Source: Cladobotryum mycophilum | Taxonomy: Eukaryota; Ascomycota; Sordariomycetes; Hypocreales; Hypocreaceae | Direction: 5' to 3' | DNA length: 64,000 nucleotides | Assembly: GCA_036429605.1 (NCBI GenBank) | Contig: JAVFKD010000015.1 | Location: 2,875,421-2,939,420, forward strand | Shown here: positions 43,891 to 56,565 of the stretch, one piece after another | How the letters are laid out: each line of letters begins with the position of its first letter | Position numbering within the stretch: the first letter of the stretch is position 1 | Made by a program: the position numbers and the translations under genes | Notes under the pieces: model-generated | The model's database searches: none | Told to the model about the DNA's origin: nothing | What the model saw: only the letters and a program-made list of their open reading frames with translations

Positions 43891-45129
43891 ATGCCGGATT
43901 CGAAGAAATCCAAGTTCAAGAAGCGCCACAGGAAGACTGCACATATGCCAGCGGACGTTGACCCTGCAGCCCACCAAGAAGGCAATCTACTCCTCAAACT
44001 TCCGCTTGAGCTGCGACACGAGATTTACGTACATCTCTTCTCCAATACACGTCTTCTTTCAGGTTTCAGATATGTCGAAGATGATTGCATTTTACGAATT
44101 GTGCCAGCACCCAATGCACTCACCTTACTTCATACCTGTCGCCAGTTTAACCTCAAGATCGGCAAAACTTGGTTGGGACTGGTTCTGTTTTACTTCGAGA
44201 ATCCTCCTGACATGATGGATAAGCTCACCAGCTTGCATCCTGGCATCCGATCGATGATTCGCTACATTTGCGTTGGCGGTTCCCCTAAGAGGGTCCGTTG
44301 CCCTGAGCAAATCAGCTTCTTTCATACTTCCCAGCTCCTCAAGCTACTTCCAAGATTGAGGCTAGATAGACTCATAGTACTCGGTGCGCGTTTTAACGAA
44401 GAGTGCTACGAGACTCTAGATTATCTTGTCAAATACAGCAGCGGGTGGAAAGAGCTTTATTACCTGTCTCGTTCCTCAACTTTTCTTGCCTACAAGGCTC
44501 CAAGAGATGATCCAGATTTTTCCTACTGCTAATTTCCACGTGCTCCTCAGCCTCACGGTTGGCGTGGGGCCTTGCAGAGCCGTGGTGGCTTCCACTCATC
44601 ATCGTCAGTTACCATATACCGATCGACTCAGCCGCAGCACTATGGAGCAATATTGAACAAGGATAGCAGGGTCGAATTTGAACAAGACTTTCCTTCTAAA
44701 GGCTCAGTTAGGACTTACGGTGATACGGAAGACGCTGAACTGATGGCCACTGGTGAAAGAGAGAAGGAGGTCTTGGTTGTGGTCAAGCGCGGTAAGGGTA
44801 TCGATTACGAAGAGAAACAAGGTTCTGCCTACCATCAATACCACGACATTCGAGAAGAATACCCCGGAAAGTCTTGGGAGGACATTATGCTGCAGGACAT
44901 GAAAATTGGGCTCAGAAGCGAGGCAGCCTGGAACGCAGAAGATTGGGAAGGTGAAGAAGAGCTACCGCTATTCAATGAAGCCGTCTGGTTGTTTGAGCAA
45001 GGAGGCCAGCATTTTGGTGAAGACGAAGCTTACTTGAACGATACATGCAGGGAGATTTTGGAAGAGTTGAAGCACGAGGTGGAGGTGGATAAATACACAT
45101 ATGTGGATGAATATGTATGGCGGCTCTGA
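43891..45129 (+). pseudogene. F-box-like (2EXR-type) protein gene with an in-frame stop
   Basis: One frame runs from ATG 43891 to 45129 (412 codons), broken only by TAA at 44530-44532. The N-terminus is basic (KKSKFKKRHRKTAH), then LLLKLPLELRHEIYVHLFSN, an F-box-like start common in large fungal families, and TLLHTCRQFNLKI. After the stop the same frame continues with protein-like sequence: FPRAPQPHGWRGALQSRGG, VTIYRSTQPQHYGAILN, EYPGKSWEDIMLQDMKIGLR, and an acidic end. The halves look like one protein. No intron that removes the stop was found. Either a real nonsense change, a substitution error, or two shortened products. Function unknown; F-box-like proteins often link targets to ubiquitin ligases. 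Confidence 0.65.
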
Positions 45130-45459
45130 GCTTTCTCTCGTGGATAGAGATGGCTGGTGATATGGGAGTCTGAAGCCTTTGATGCGTTAATTCATGAGTA
45201 TAAAGAGAATTTGTATCCTAGGAAGAGTGTTAACGGTGCGTAAGACACGCTGTAGCGCAATAATTAAGTAGAGATGCCCATCCCATCAGTCTTAAACACA
45301 TCATATTATTTGCGCAACATGAACCTAATACATTATCTATCAGCAACTCTAACCTCCTAGTCACGACAATAAATGCACGAATGGACTGCAAAGAGCAAAA
45401 ATCTGGTAAGTGAGACCGGCGAACGTCATCATTCGAGAGAACTATCTGCCACCCTTCTC
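45130..45459. other. Convergent 3' spacer
   Basis: 330 bp between the tail-to-tail F-box-like and serine hydrolase genes. Nothing further seen. Confidence 0.5.
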
Positions 45460-47061
45460 CTACTCATCTATTCTCGCAAACCAGATATAACCGTCAAACC
45501 TTTCTTCTAGCTGCAGCCCCAACTTGATCGCTTTATTGTTTTCGAGGACAAACTCGCCTTTTAGAGGCACGTCGGCATCACCGGGACCTGAGCTCATGTA
45601 GGCAAGATACTTTGTCTGCTCGCAAATATGCTTGAAGGCGAGGGTAAATCCCACAGACCGATCCGTGGCATCGATGAAAAGAGAGCCGTCTTTCTCCTCG
45701 ATTTTGATCCCTCGATAACCCGGGTTCCAGTACTTGCCTATGTAGGCGCTGAGGGGCATCTCTTGCGGCTGCAGTTCGTCAATACCAGGGCAGAGCTCTC
45801 GACGCAGCTCTTCTTCGAATTCTGCCTCGAATTCTTCGTCGGATTCACCGACGTCGCTATCGGAATCGGGTTCCGAATCCGAGTTATCGATATCCATTTG
45901 AGACGATTCTGCGGACTGCGAGCCCTGCATCACCTCGTCTATGAATCGATACATGAGCTGGCTGACCACCATGTCTGCGTGATCCGAGTTGCTGAAGATG
46001 GCGCCCCCAAACTCAAGTTCTAGTATGAAGAAATGGTTGCACTGATATCCCACGTCTCCACCATCGTGTGAAATCAGGGTATAGCCCTGGTACTGTCGGA
46101 CGTCCCAACCAAAGGCGTAGTACGTCGCTTCGTCGTCGTTCAAATCATCCGACAGAGGCTCTTGCCGAACACGCCTCGTGGTAAGACCCTTGAAGATGTC
46201 TTCAGTGATGGGCCCTTCGCGGTAAATCATGGCCTTGATCCACTTGGCATAGTCGTTGACGCTGGAGAAGATCTGGCCCGCGCCTTGTGATTCGGGGGTA
46301 TCAGAGTGCTGGACTTGGGTATGCTGCTTGGCTTTCTTATCCCGCAAATAACCAACCGCAACGCGATCTGTCAGGCCTCGAGCCTGGACGCGCTCCAGCA
46401 AAAGGCAGGTCGAGTCCATGTGGAGTGGCTGAAGGAGACGACTGTGGAGAAAATCGGCAAACGTGGTCTGGGTCTTTTGTTCTACCAGATACACAGCCAC
46501 ACTATACATCATATTGCAGTAGATGAACTCTGCTCGATTAGGCGACAAAGGTGTCAAGTTTCGTAAATTTCTTGTTATGGATTGCACATTATCCGGATTC
46601 TCTGCTTTGGGACCCAGCAATGAGAGTTCATGGCTTGCTCAGAACTGTCAGCAATTTCTTCATCTCGAAACCATATCATCGGAGGCTCATACGTACGGCG
46701 GCATACCAGTCTGATGACTCAACACGTCCTCCAAAGTGACATTTTCATGGTCTTGTCCCGACATGACAAAGTCGCCTGGCAGGAGACCGGCCATTGTCGC
46801 GCCATACTGAACTTCAGGGTATCTCTCATTGTCGCCAACCAACTGCGCAACCACCCCCGCCGTGAGAGACTTGGATGCCGAACCCACGCATATGAGTGAA
46901 TCTGGGGTAAAGTCCCTTGGCGGATGCAGCGAAGCCTTTCCAAACCCTCTGGAGGCGATCCTTCTATCCTGCACGAGGGCAACGGCAAGGCCTGTTACAT
47001 GATGACGCTTAACGAGTTTGTCGACGTAGTTGGAGAAATCCGAAGAGTGAAGGAGCTCCAT
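45460..47061 (-). CDS. Beta-lactamase/PBP-family serine hydrolase (class C type)
   Basis: Two exons (47061-46697 and 46633-45460) give 512 aa. The class C/esterase catalytic set is visible: SASK at residues 61-64 (nucleophile Ser and Lys), the Tyr motif in FIYCNMMYSVAVYLVEQKT, and HDGG in YTLISHDGGDVGYQ. No signal peptide is seen from ATG 47061, so it probably acts inside the cell. An unusual acidic insert (DIDNSDSEPDSDSDVGESDE and on) splits off the C-terminal lipocalin-like part (YIGKYWNPGYRGIKIEEKDG). The gene lies 650 bp from the 3' end of the NRPS and points the same way. Such enzymes can hydrolyse or cyclise peptides; a link to NRPS product release is inference. A start at 47166 is open but less likely. 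Confidence 0.85.
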
Positions 47062-47710
47062 TATTGAGTAAAGGTTGTCTTTGGATAATGATGTGAAGAA
47101 GAAGATGGGCTGATGAAGTAGAACAAACATAGGCTGTGAGAAGAAATATGAAGAAAAATGTTTCACGCAGAACGGGGTTCAACCATTTGGTGTCTGCGCT
47201 ACTCATTAATTAGCCCGCAAATGTATGTATGACATTGACAATGATGACCGGGCTGGCCGAAGGAGAGCCGCGCTGCATCGTCGTCACTAGATTTCTATAG
47301 TACCTAAATACCACTCCCTGCACATTGACGTTTATACTTGTTGATTCCTTTTTGTTACCTACAGCTCTCTCTATTACCCATGATTTCCGCTATATCCCTA
47401 ATCTTCACAGGTTTCAGACCCTTGCTTTTTAGCATAGAATAGCGATGCTTTTTGCCCCCTTATCCGCGGAACTCGGCCCAACTAGGCACTGTCTGTTTTC
47501 AAGTCTACTTGGAGAAAAAAAAAGAAAGAAAAAAAGCAATTGGACGGGAGAGAGTTGGTGGAGAATACGGATACAGACAGTGACCAAGAGATATAAAGGA
47601 GGTATAATAAGACATAAGAAATCTTAGCGATTGAAGTACTATCTATTCTATTTAAAAAGAAAAAAAAGAAGAAGAAGAAAAGAATGTGTTTGCTCATAAT
47701 GTCCAAAGCT
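47062..47710. other. Spacer with A-rich low-complexity tracts
   Basis: Holds the serine hydrolase promoter and the NRPS 3' flank. A/G-rich tracts lie at about 47513-47537 and 47655-47683. No gene. Confidence 0.5.
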
Positions 47711-50700
47711 TTATGCTCTTATTTTCATATCGTCTTGGATTATATCGAGAGATGCCAAGTCACGTAGAATGGGATTGCGGAAGATGTCTCTGACGGTCAG
47801 TGATGACAGTCCATTCTGACGGGCCAGCCCGACAAGCATCATCGCGCCAATGGAGTCGCCTCCGATTCTAAAGAAGTTGTCGTCTATGCTGATGCTATGG
47901 GGATCGACCTTGGTGACGTCTGCCCAGAGTCCCTGAATGAGTCGCTCGGCGTCTGTTCGCGGTGCCCGCCGCTCGCCATCAATGCGACTCAATTCTGCCA
48001 AGTGTTTGGCGGTAAGCTGTGATCCCAGATTGCGGAGTCGTCGGCGGTCGACTTTGCCTGCGGGGACCCTTGGAATGGTTTGTAGCGGGATGTATACGGA
48101 CGGGATCATGTAAGGGGGAGCGTAGCTGCTAAGCGCTCGCTGATGCCGGCTGTTGTGCGCTTCACGGCGACGTCATGCTCATCGCCAAGTGCTGCGCCGC
48201 CGAAAGACACAAAGGCAGCAAGCTGTTTGGTCCCCGTATCCCGGGACTGGATGACCTCCGCGACCACCTGCGCATGTTGCAAGCTTTTGTCTTGGGCTTG
48301 TAGGGCTACCTTGACGCCATGCTCAACTTCCCCCAGCTCCACCCGCTGGCCACGGAGCTTGACCTGCGTATCTTTGCGTCCGATGAAGAGTAGTGACCCA
48401 TCATCCTTGTACTGAACAATGTCTCCTGTTCGGTACAGCTTGCCCCGTCGTCCCGGTCGCTGACCCGGAAAGCCGCGGACAAGCCACTCCGGGTCTTGAA
48501 TGAAGGCCTTGTTCGTCTTCTCCGCATCATTGAAGTAACCATCGCCAACAAGGGGGCCCTCTAACCAGAGCTCTCCGGGAGCGCCCACGGGTGAAAGCTG
48601 GTTCTCATTGTCTGGATCGACGATCCATGTGCAGACACCGGCTCCACGACCGAGGCCACCTCCCATTTCTTTGCAGAGGTTCAGAATTGTAGAGGTTGGT
48701 GTGCATTCCGCAGGACCGTAGGCGCTGCTGACGCCTGCTTTTTCGCTTGCCAATTCACGGTCACTCGGGAGGACGACCTCACCACCCATGACAAGCGTAG
48801 AAAGGCGTTCTAGACCCATGGTATGGCGAGCGAGCGAAGGCGTCAAGTCAGCGAGCGTAACGTTGTACTTTTCGATTGTGCCGGACAGGTCGTTCTGAAG
48901 TTCTTCTGATGATGCGATGCACATGCAAGCGCCTATCAAAGAAGTTAGTAAAATATGTTCTGTAAAAATAATTCCCTAGGATGAGGCTCTTACCTGTCGT
49001 CAGGGTGTTTAGCAGATTTGACCAGAATACATCAAAAGCGTAGGAAGAAAAGTCCAGTACCCTCGAGCTCTTGCGATATCCGAGGGCTTTTCCCTGATGA
49101 GCCAGCGCGCTAGACATGTTTCTGTGGTTGATCATGACACCCTTTGGAGTGCCGGTTGAGCCCGAAGTGAAGACAATATAGACCAAGTTGTTTGGGGTGA
49201 CTGTTGGTAGAGACTGCTTAGCTACAGCAGCACGAAGCCTGCCTGGACCAACGACTAGAGCCGAAGCGCCCATACGGCTTGCTAGGTTTTTGTTCGTGAC
49301 TGATGAGAGACACAGCTTCGCCTTGACCTGTCGTGTAATGGAACGTAGCCTCTCCTCGGGCTGTGTCACGGTGTCCAAGGCGACTGCTGCGGCTCCGGCC
49401 TTGATGACAGCAACGGCGGCGACGGGCATCCACATGGACTTTTCGAAGAAGAGCGGAACGACAACACCCGGCCTCACGCCTCTTTTGACAAGAGTCCTGG
49501 CTAGGTTTGTAGATAGCTCGTCAAGTTGCTGATATGTCAAATTTCCGTCCCATGCGCAGATGGCTTGGGCAGACGGCTGCTTTCGAGCTCTTTGAGTAAT
49601 AAGATCGTGCACACACGCATTCACAGCCCTAGGGACGATATAATTCCACTTCCAGATCTCACTGAAGTCTTGAGAGCTAGCCAGAGGGAGGCTGCTAAGC
49701 GTGCGCTCTCCCAAGCTTGCATCAAGAAGTTGATGAAGGATGTGTTCCAACTGGTGGCCGATACGCAAAGCCTGTTGCTCCCCTAGCACGCCTGAATCGA
49801 AACGAAGACGTAGCTTGGCGCCATTGCCACCTGTCTCGCATTCAATCGCTAGCGAATGGGAGGTGTGCCTTTCCGGTTCTTTGGTGGACTGGTCGATCAC
49901 CCGCACGATGGTCTGGAAGTCGCACGCCAGAGCTGCTTCTTCACTCATCATTCTAATTCGATGGAGCCCGGTCCTCTCAAATGAGGTCATGCTGTCAGCC
50001 TGGCATTGTATCTCCCAAAGTAGCTTGTTAATGCCGCTCTGTTGGTCCAGAGAAACTCGAATCGGTACGACTTCGCCATCCACAGTGGTGGCGCCAAATA
50101 GAGCTTCGCCAGAGCCAGTCATGCGACTTGCAAGAATAGCCCAGGCGGCTCTGACTATTGTGTCTGCACTGAAATCACCTCGGCCTAATACCTCAAGTCC
50201 TTGCAGATCAAGGACCACTTCGTTGTTGACCTCGGATTGAGTTCCAATCTTCAGGGGCGGGAAATGCGATCCTTCCAGGTTGGAGAACTGATTCTGCCAA
50301 AAACTTTTCGCAGATGACTCTGTTGTTCCAACAAGGCCCTCGAAAAAGCCATCAAAGAGTGATCCCTGTACAGTTTCGTCGTCTAATTCGTCAATTTTGG
50401 TTCCTAGAAGATACTGGATCGCCTTGGTGAGGACTGTTGCGGCGTCTTGAGCAACATCCGACGTGATGTATGGCTCACGGAACTCCATCACAACATCCAT
50501 AACATCACCATCAATGTTGGCGCTCAAACCCAAGTCAAACTCATGTGGATCCTCGCCATTGTGAGAGTGAAAGGTAAAACTCTGTTCCTTGTTTTCGGTC
50601 GGCCTATCAGATCCCCGGATCGAGAGTGCCGTGTTGAAGAGTCTGTCCGAGAGACCAAGTTGGTGTTGTATTTCCGCCAGTGAGGTATGTTGAATGCTGA

Positions 50701-53700
50701 GATGCTGAATGGAGTTCTGTGAAGCTCTTTGGAGAACTTCTTTAGGCGATACATCAAGGTTGACTCGGCTAATAAGCAGGTTGGCCAGAGGACCAACCAT
50801 GGCCTCGATGTTATTGATGGGCGCGTCTCGTCCATTAGCAAGATAGCCGAAGCAAACATCATGCTTGCCGGTGAACTGGGCGAGAACCATGGACCAGGCA
50901 ACTTGTATAAACACTGACCGCGTTATATTCAGAGCCCTACAGAACTCTGCGACTCCCTCGATTGCGGCAGCAGGAATAGATAAGTTACCGTGTGACCCAT
51001 TCGCACTGTTCCTTGTGCTGGGCTGAGAGATTGGAAAGTGGCAAGGTTGGATGCCACGGAGAAGCTTCAACCAAGAAGAAATTCTTTGGCCTTTTGATAT
51101 GTTGCTGATGTACCGAATCATCTCGCCAAAGGGGGTGCTATCACCAAGTTGTTCCCGTCGTATGAGTTGGCAATGTCAGCCACTATCACTGCTAAGCTTG
51201 AGGCGTCAATAAGGCTATGACTCGCATCCAATCTACAAGCGACGTCTCCAGTACTAGTTGACTGGCAAATGGTGAAAGCGTGCTCCGGCTCATTGGCAGC
51301 GAACGATGGCCTCTCCAAACAAGCCAAGACGTCACCTGGGTTCTCGCCATCTGTATTGAGCTGCGCAACACGAACTTTGGAGCCGGCAAGGACGACTTGA
51401 ATGAACCCATTGCCTTCTGGGTGTACGGCCATTACAGTTTGCAAGATTGTGTGCCGCTTCACCACAGCTTCCCAGGCACTTTGAAGGCGAGAGGGAGACA
51501 CAGCTGAAGCACCTTGCGTCGGGAGACATTGCCACACGGAGAACGTCGCATAAGAGGCGGCTTCTTTCTGGGCGCTAAGCATAATGCCCTCTTGCAAGGG
51601 CGAGCAGGGGTACACGTCCACGACATTACTTGGCTGGATACCGGTACGCGGAAGCTGCTCCTTTAGCAGCGTATCCAATCCCTTGTACGATAGAGACAGA
51701 AGTGGTACATCGGTAAGCGTTAAGCTCGACGGCAGATGCAGGAGCTCATTGACTGCTAATGTCAAGGTGTGACTGAAATTCCCTGTCCATTCCTGGAGCC
51801 TCTTTTGATGTCTCATCTTCTTGTGCACTTGAAAGTTGACCACCAGTTGATTGTTCTCGACCTCGGCACAGATCTCAATCATGGTGAAACGCCGCGCCAA
51901 TGGCGAAGCCTCGGTGAATTCACCCTCGAGTCCTTCGGGCCTGTTGAAGAGCCCTTCTTCGCTTTCAAGCTGCTGAAACTGCCCGCTAAAGTTGAGCGTC
52001 AGCTCGGAGATATCATGCCTCCGGAAAGCGTCGCGGCCGGATTCACTGTGGTATCGGCACATGAAGTACGAATGACCCTTGTTGGGAACCTGCTTCCGTC
52101 TATCCTTGGCAATGCGTACGGCATCGACGATAGGACTACCTGGTGTGATGGGGATCGGTCGTGGATTTAGAGTTGTGAACCAGCCAACTGTGGCAGCGAT
52201 ATCGAATGGAAGCTCCTCGGACTGTTCCCTTCCATGCCCCTCCATCCAGACAACAGGAGGTGCACGTTCGGGGAAAGTGTGCAAGAAGGAGTGAGTCAGT
52301 GCTCCAATGATAATGTCTATCGGCTCGCTGCGAAGACTGTCATTGCTGTCGCCAAACAGAGCAGCGCTGGTCTCTCGATCAAAGCGTACATCATATGCCT
52401 CACAGTTGGAGAACGTATTTTCAGACTGCGGCAACCCCCAGAAGTCAAGCTGCTCCTCTGGGACAGAATATGGGAGCACCGAAAGAGGCGAAAGGTTTGC
52501 TCCAGCACTGGCCTGGCGCCTGCACCATTGTCGGAATGGGGTGGTTGGCTCAGACAGGAGCTTGCCATGCGAAACGAAATCCTCAATATCACCCCAGATG
52601 ATGCGCCAGGACACCAAATCAACGACGAGGTGATGAGATGAAAGGATCAAGAGTTGGCTTCCGTCTGAGATATGAAACAGATCGCAAGCAAAAACAGGGC
52701 CCTGCTGGATATCAAGTGCTTCTTGTCGAGCTTGGCCAACCTCGAGAACTTGAACGCGCTCCACAAAATGTTCGGCAAACACAAATACTCGGTCGTCATT
52801 TTCGTCAGCTATGTGCTGCGTCCAACGCCCCGTTTCAAGGTTCTTCTGAAAGCGACACCTGAGCATGGCATGCCGACGGACAAGTGCACTCATGGCGTCG
52901 CTGAGGAGACTAGTTGATACCGGCTTGCTCAGCTCAAGTACAAAGCTCTGGTTCCATTGGTTCAGTCCTTCCGGGTAGGCATTAAAGAACATCTGTTGAG
53001 CTGGCGAAAGATCAAATGGTGTTGTCGCGAGCTCATCCTCCTCGGTGTATTGTTCCTCCTTAGCGGCAGGTTTGGTGCACGAAGAAACAGCGCAATGGGC
53101 CCCAAGTTTCCTAATAGTGGAGGTTTGAAGAAGGTCGCTGACCGTAAAGACGAGATTGTGGAGTTTGCACTGGGAGACTATTTGCATCGCCGTAATCGAG
53201 TCGCCACCAAGTCTAGCGAAGCCCTTGTCGATGGAAGCCTCCTCGGCCGACAGGTTCAGTACGGACATCCAGACCTTTTGAAGAATGGCCTCAACGGGAC
53301 TGAGGGACTCCTCAAGTTCCTCTTTACTGCGGGTATTGCGATATTGCAAATGGATTGACTCTGCGATGGTCTGAAGTGCTTTCCTATCTGTCTTCCCCGT
53401 GGTCGTCATAGGATGATCAAAGATGGGAATAAAGGCTGTCGGAACCATATAGATGGGGATAGAAGTTGCCAGGTGGTCTGCCAGCCCTTCTGTTACTCTT
53501 TCCACAAGTGCATTATGATCCTCCTCCGTTGTAATCGGGCTGCTTTCATTCTTTAGAGTCACAAACGCAACCAGCATTACGCCGCTGGAAGCATTCGGCT
53601 GGATGATCTCGGCGGTCACTCTTGCGGAAACATTAGCCGGCAAGGCGTTGAGAATATGCTGCTCAATATCACCCAATTCCACCCTCTGACCTCGGATCTT

Positions 53701-56565
53701 AACTTGAGTGTCTTTTCGACCAATGAAGATTAGTGATCCATCTTCTCTATACCTGACCAAGTCTCCGGTACGATAGAGTCTTCCCCGGCGGCCAGACTGT
53801 CCAACCCGCCCAGATCGATTCGGAATGCCATGAAGCAGCCATGGAGGGTTTTCTATGAATGAATTCTCCGTCTTTTCTGGGTTATTCAAGTAGCCTTGAC
53901 CTACCAAGGGGCCTTCCAACCACAGCTCACCTACCGCTCCAACTCGGCTTGGTGTCTGTGTCTCGGGATCTATAACCCAGGTACAAGTGCCTGCACCGCG
54001 TCCAATTGTGATATCATTTGGCAATATCTCTGCCAAGGTAGCAGTCGGGGTGCATTCTGTTGGTCCATAAACGTTTATGATCTTAGTTTGGTTCCCGGCC
54101 AGGTGTGCGTCGCTAGAGAGGACCGCTTCACCACCCAGGACGAGGGTGGACAATCGTGAAAGTGTCTTCTGGCCGACTACCCGCGCAACAGACGGTGTCA
54201 AGTCGACAAAGTTTGCATCGTATTTTTCTAGGGAACCAGCGAGGTCGTTTTGTCGCTCCTCTTGTGAAGGAATGCAAAGGCAGCCCCCACACGTGAAACT
54301 GAGGATGCTGTTGTACCATGCCGCATCAAATGCATACGACGAAAAGTCAAACACACGTGATGCCTCGGAAAGTCCCAAGGCTTTGTTCTGATAGGTGATG
54401 GCCGAAGAGAAGTTCTCATGTGTGATGATGGCTCCCTTTGGAATCCCAGTGCTGCCCGAGGTAAAACTGAGATAAAGTGTATCGGATGGGCTGACTGAGG
54501 GCAAGGAGGTTGTGGATGCCGGCCACTGATGATCTTGCCCAACAGTTATAGTCATCTTGGCACCCAACTGGTGAGTGAGTCCTTCGTTTGAGATGGACGA
54601 CAAGACAAGCGGAGCATCTACTTGTACCATAATGGACCGTAACCGCTCTTGGGGTTGTTTGGAGTCCAATGCAAGACATCCGCCGCCTGCTTTCATTACC
54701 GCAATGGCAGCAATGGGTGCCCACTTGGACTTTTCAAAGAGAAGAGGAATAATCTTCCCTGCTACGTTTCTGTCAGTGAGATGAAGAGCAAGCCTTGTGG
54801 AGAGATTGTCAAGATCACTGTATGTGAAATCACCATCCCAGGCGTGGACTGCAGGCGAGGAAGGCTTCTCAGTAGCCCGTTGAGCAATGATGTTGTGAAT
54901 GCAGTCCACTGTCGACTCGGGCACTTCGTTGTTCCACGCCCAGACTTGATGCAGATCCCAAAGATCGTCCTCGAGGGTTCTGAGGGATTGTTTGCCGCGC
55001 TGGCTGTCGGACAACTGTCGCAGGGCAAACTCAAAATTTTGAACTACAAACTCCATTTGTTTCTGTCCGATTACGTTGGAGTCAAAGGCGATTCGTAACG
55101 AGACGCCATCTGAATCGAGCTGACACTCGACTACAATAGCATATGTGTCTGATGTTGATACGGTTTTGTCTGCCGTAGCATCCACCACTTCACTTAGGAA
55201 AGGCGGATCAGTATCGCCTTCTCCCCCACGATCGACCGGCTGCACGACCAATAGTGACTGGAATCTGCAACCAACCGCAGCTTCATCGCTCATCTTTGAG
55301 ATTCTTTGAAGTCCAGTCTGCTCAAATGGGATCATTTCCGCTGTCTGGTCCTGCACGAGGTCTAGCAGCTCACCGAGGCTCGCATCCCACTCTAGTGTGA
55401 CTCTCATAGGAACTGTTGCAATTGTGGGACCAGCCACAAGTTCGATTCCCGACAAGGGGGCTTGGCGACCAGTGACGGTCAAGCCAAAGAGAGCCTCGTC
55501 AGAACCAGCGCCATTAGCAACGGCGACGGCCCAGGCGGCTTTGACAATCGTAGCTGGCGTGAATTCGCTGTAGCCCCATGCCAAATCCAAAACGTCTAAT
55601 ATTATCTCCGTATCGGGCTGTGGGTGATGATCCAGCTTGGGGGATGGGAAATGGATGCCTCGAGCTTTGTCAAAGTACGTTTTCCAAAACAATTCTCTTT
55701 CCGCATCGTCCTGATCCAGCAGGTATCTTATAAAGGTTGTCATGGGTAATAGGCCTTCGCTTTGCTGGCTGAAATATGCGTACTCGATCTCTTTCAACAG
55801 AAGAGGTAAACTCCAACCATCATAGAGCGCATGGTGAATCTGCCATAATAAATGATGACTGCTATCCGTCAGAGATTCGACAACGGTGAATCTTGTGAGA
55901 GGTGTGCCTAAGCCCATCAAATCTTCGCCACCGCCCTCCCTGGAATGATGCCCCTGACCACAGCTAGATGTCCACGACACCGGCTCATCAATGACAACTT
56001 GTAATAGAACATGGCCTTTTTCGGAGGGAAAACTGGCGATTCTAGTTCGTAGAATGGGATTCGAGGCTGCGACTTCATCCACGGCTTGCTGCAGCTTGCC
56101 CGTGTCAATATCCTCTCCAATCTCGAACATGTTAGTTGTTACATAGTCTCCAGGTCGCAATGTAGTGAGTGCAATTAATCCTTCTTGGAGTGGGGTGCAC
56201 GGTACAATGTCAAGCACCTGTGATGCCTTTACATGGCAGAGCTGAGAAGCCCAAGTGATGATTTGGTCCCTGTCGAAAGAGGGATCTAGCAAAGAGAAAG
56301 GTAAAATAGATGTGCCGAGAGGAGAATGGGGCATGGGGCTTGCGGTTTCATCAGTCACAGAGAGAGATTCAGCCGGCGAATCTATTAGCTCAACATGTTG
56401 AATATGCGTCTTGAGTCCGCCGCTGTCATGCGATCTGGGAGCATGTTTGGAGTCAGCAGGTGGAACAAATATGGAGAGTTTATCGGCGTGGAGCCATTGC
56501 AGCTCGCTTGAGTCGTTGAGCTCGGCAATCTCAGCTAGAGAGCCTGCTCGATGCCGATATTCCAT
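47711..56565 (-). CDS. Bimodular NRPS, C-A-T-E-C-(half C)-A-T, two apparent frame breaks
   Basis: About 2931 aa with a single intron (48933-48993). Order with rough residues: C1 110-550 (IVPCTPLQEG, HHALYDGWS), A1 565-1060 (FTSGSTGIPKG, YGPTECTPTATL, LYRTGDLV, GRKDTQVKIRGQRVELGDIE), T1 near 1120 (LGGDSITAMQ), epimerase 1215-1640 (SSHHLVVDLVSWR, NFSGQF), C2 1650-2070 (VYPCSPLQEG; the HHxxxDG motif reads SHSLIDA), a C-lobe-only condensation fragment at about 2085-2300, A2 2310-2790 (FTSGSTGTPKG, YGPAECTPTS), T2 near 2850 (IGGDSIGAMM). It ends after T2: no TE, reductase or terminal C. Breaks at G5 runs 51131-51135 and 48114-48118 (plus strand) each need one more base. The product is likely a dipeptide or small peptide with a D-residue from module 1. 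Substrates not read. Confidence 0.93.

Noticed and set aside
48848..48993. Apparent NRPS frame end near 48848
   Set aside because: This is an ordinary intron (48933-48993) with GTAAGA donor and TAG acceptor; it is not another frame break.
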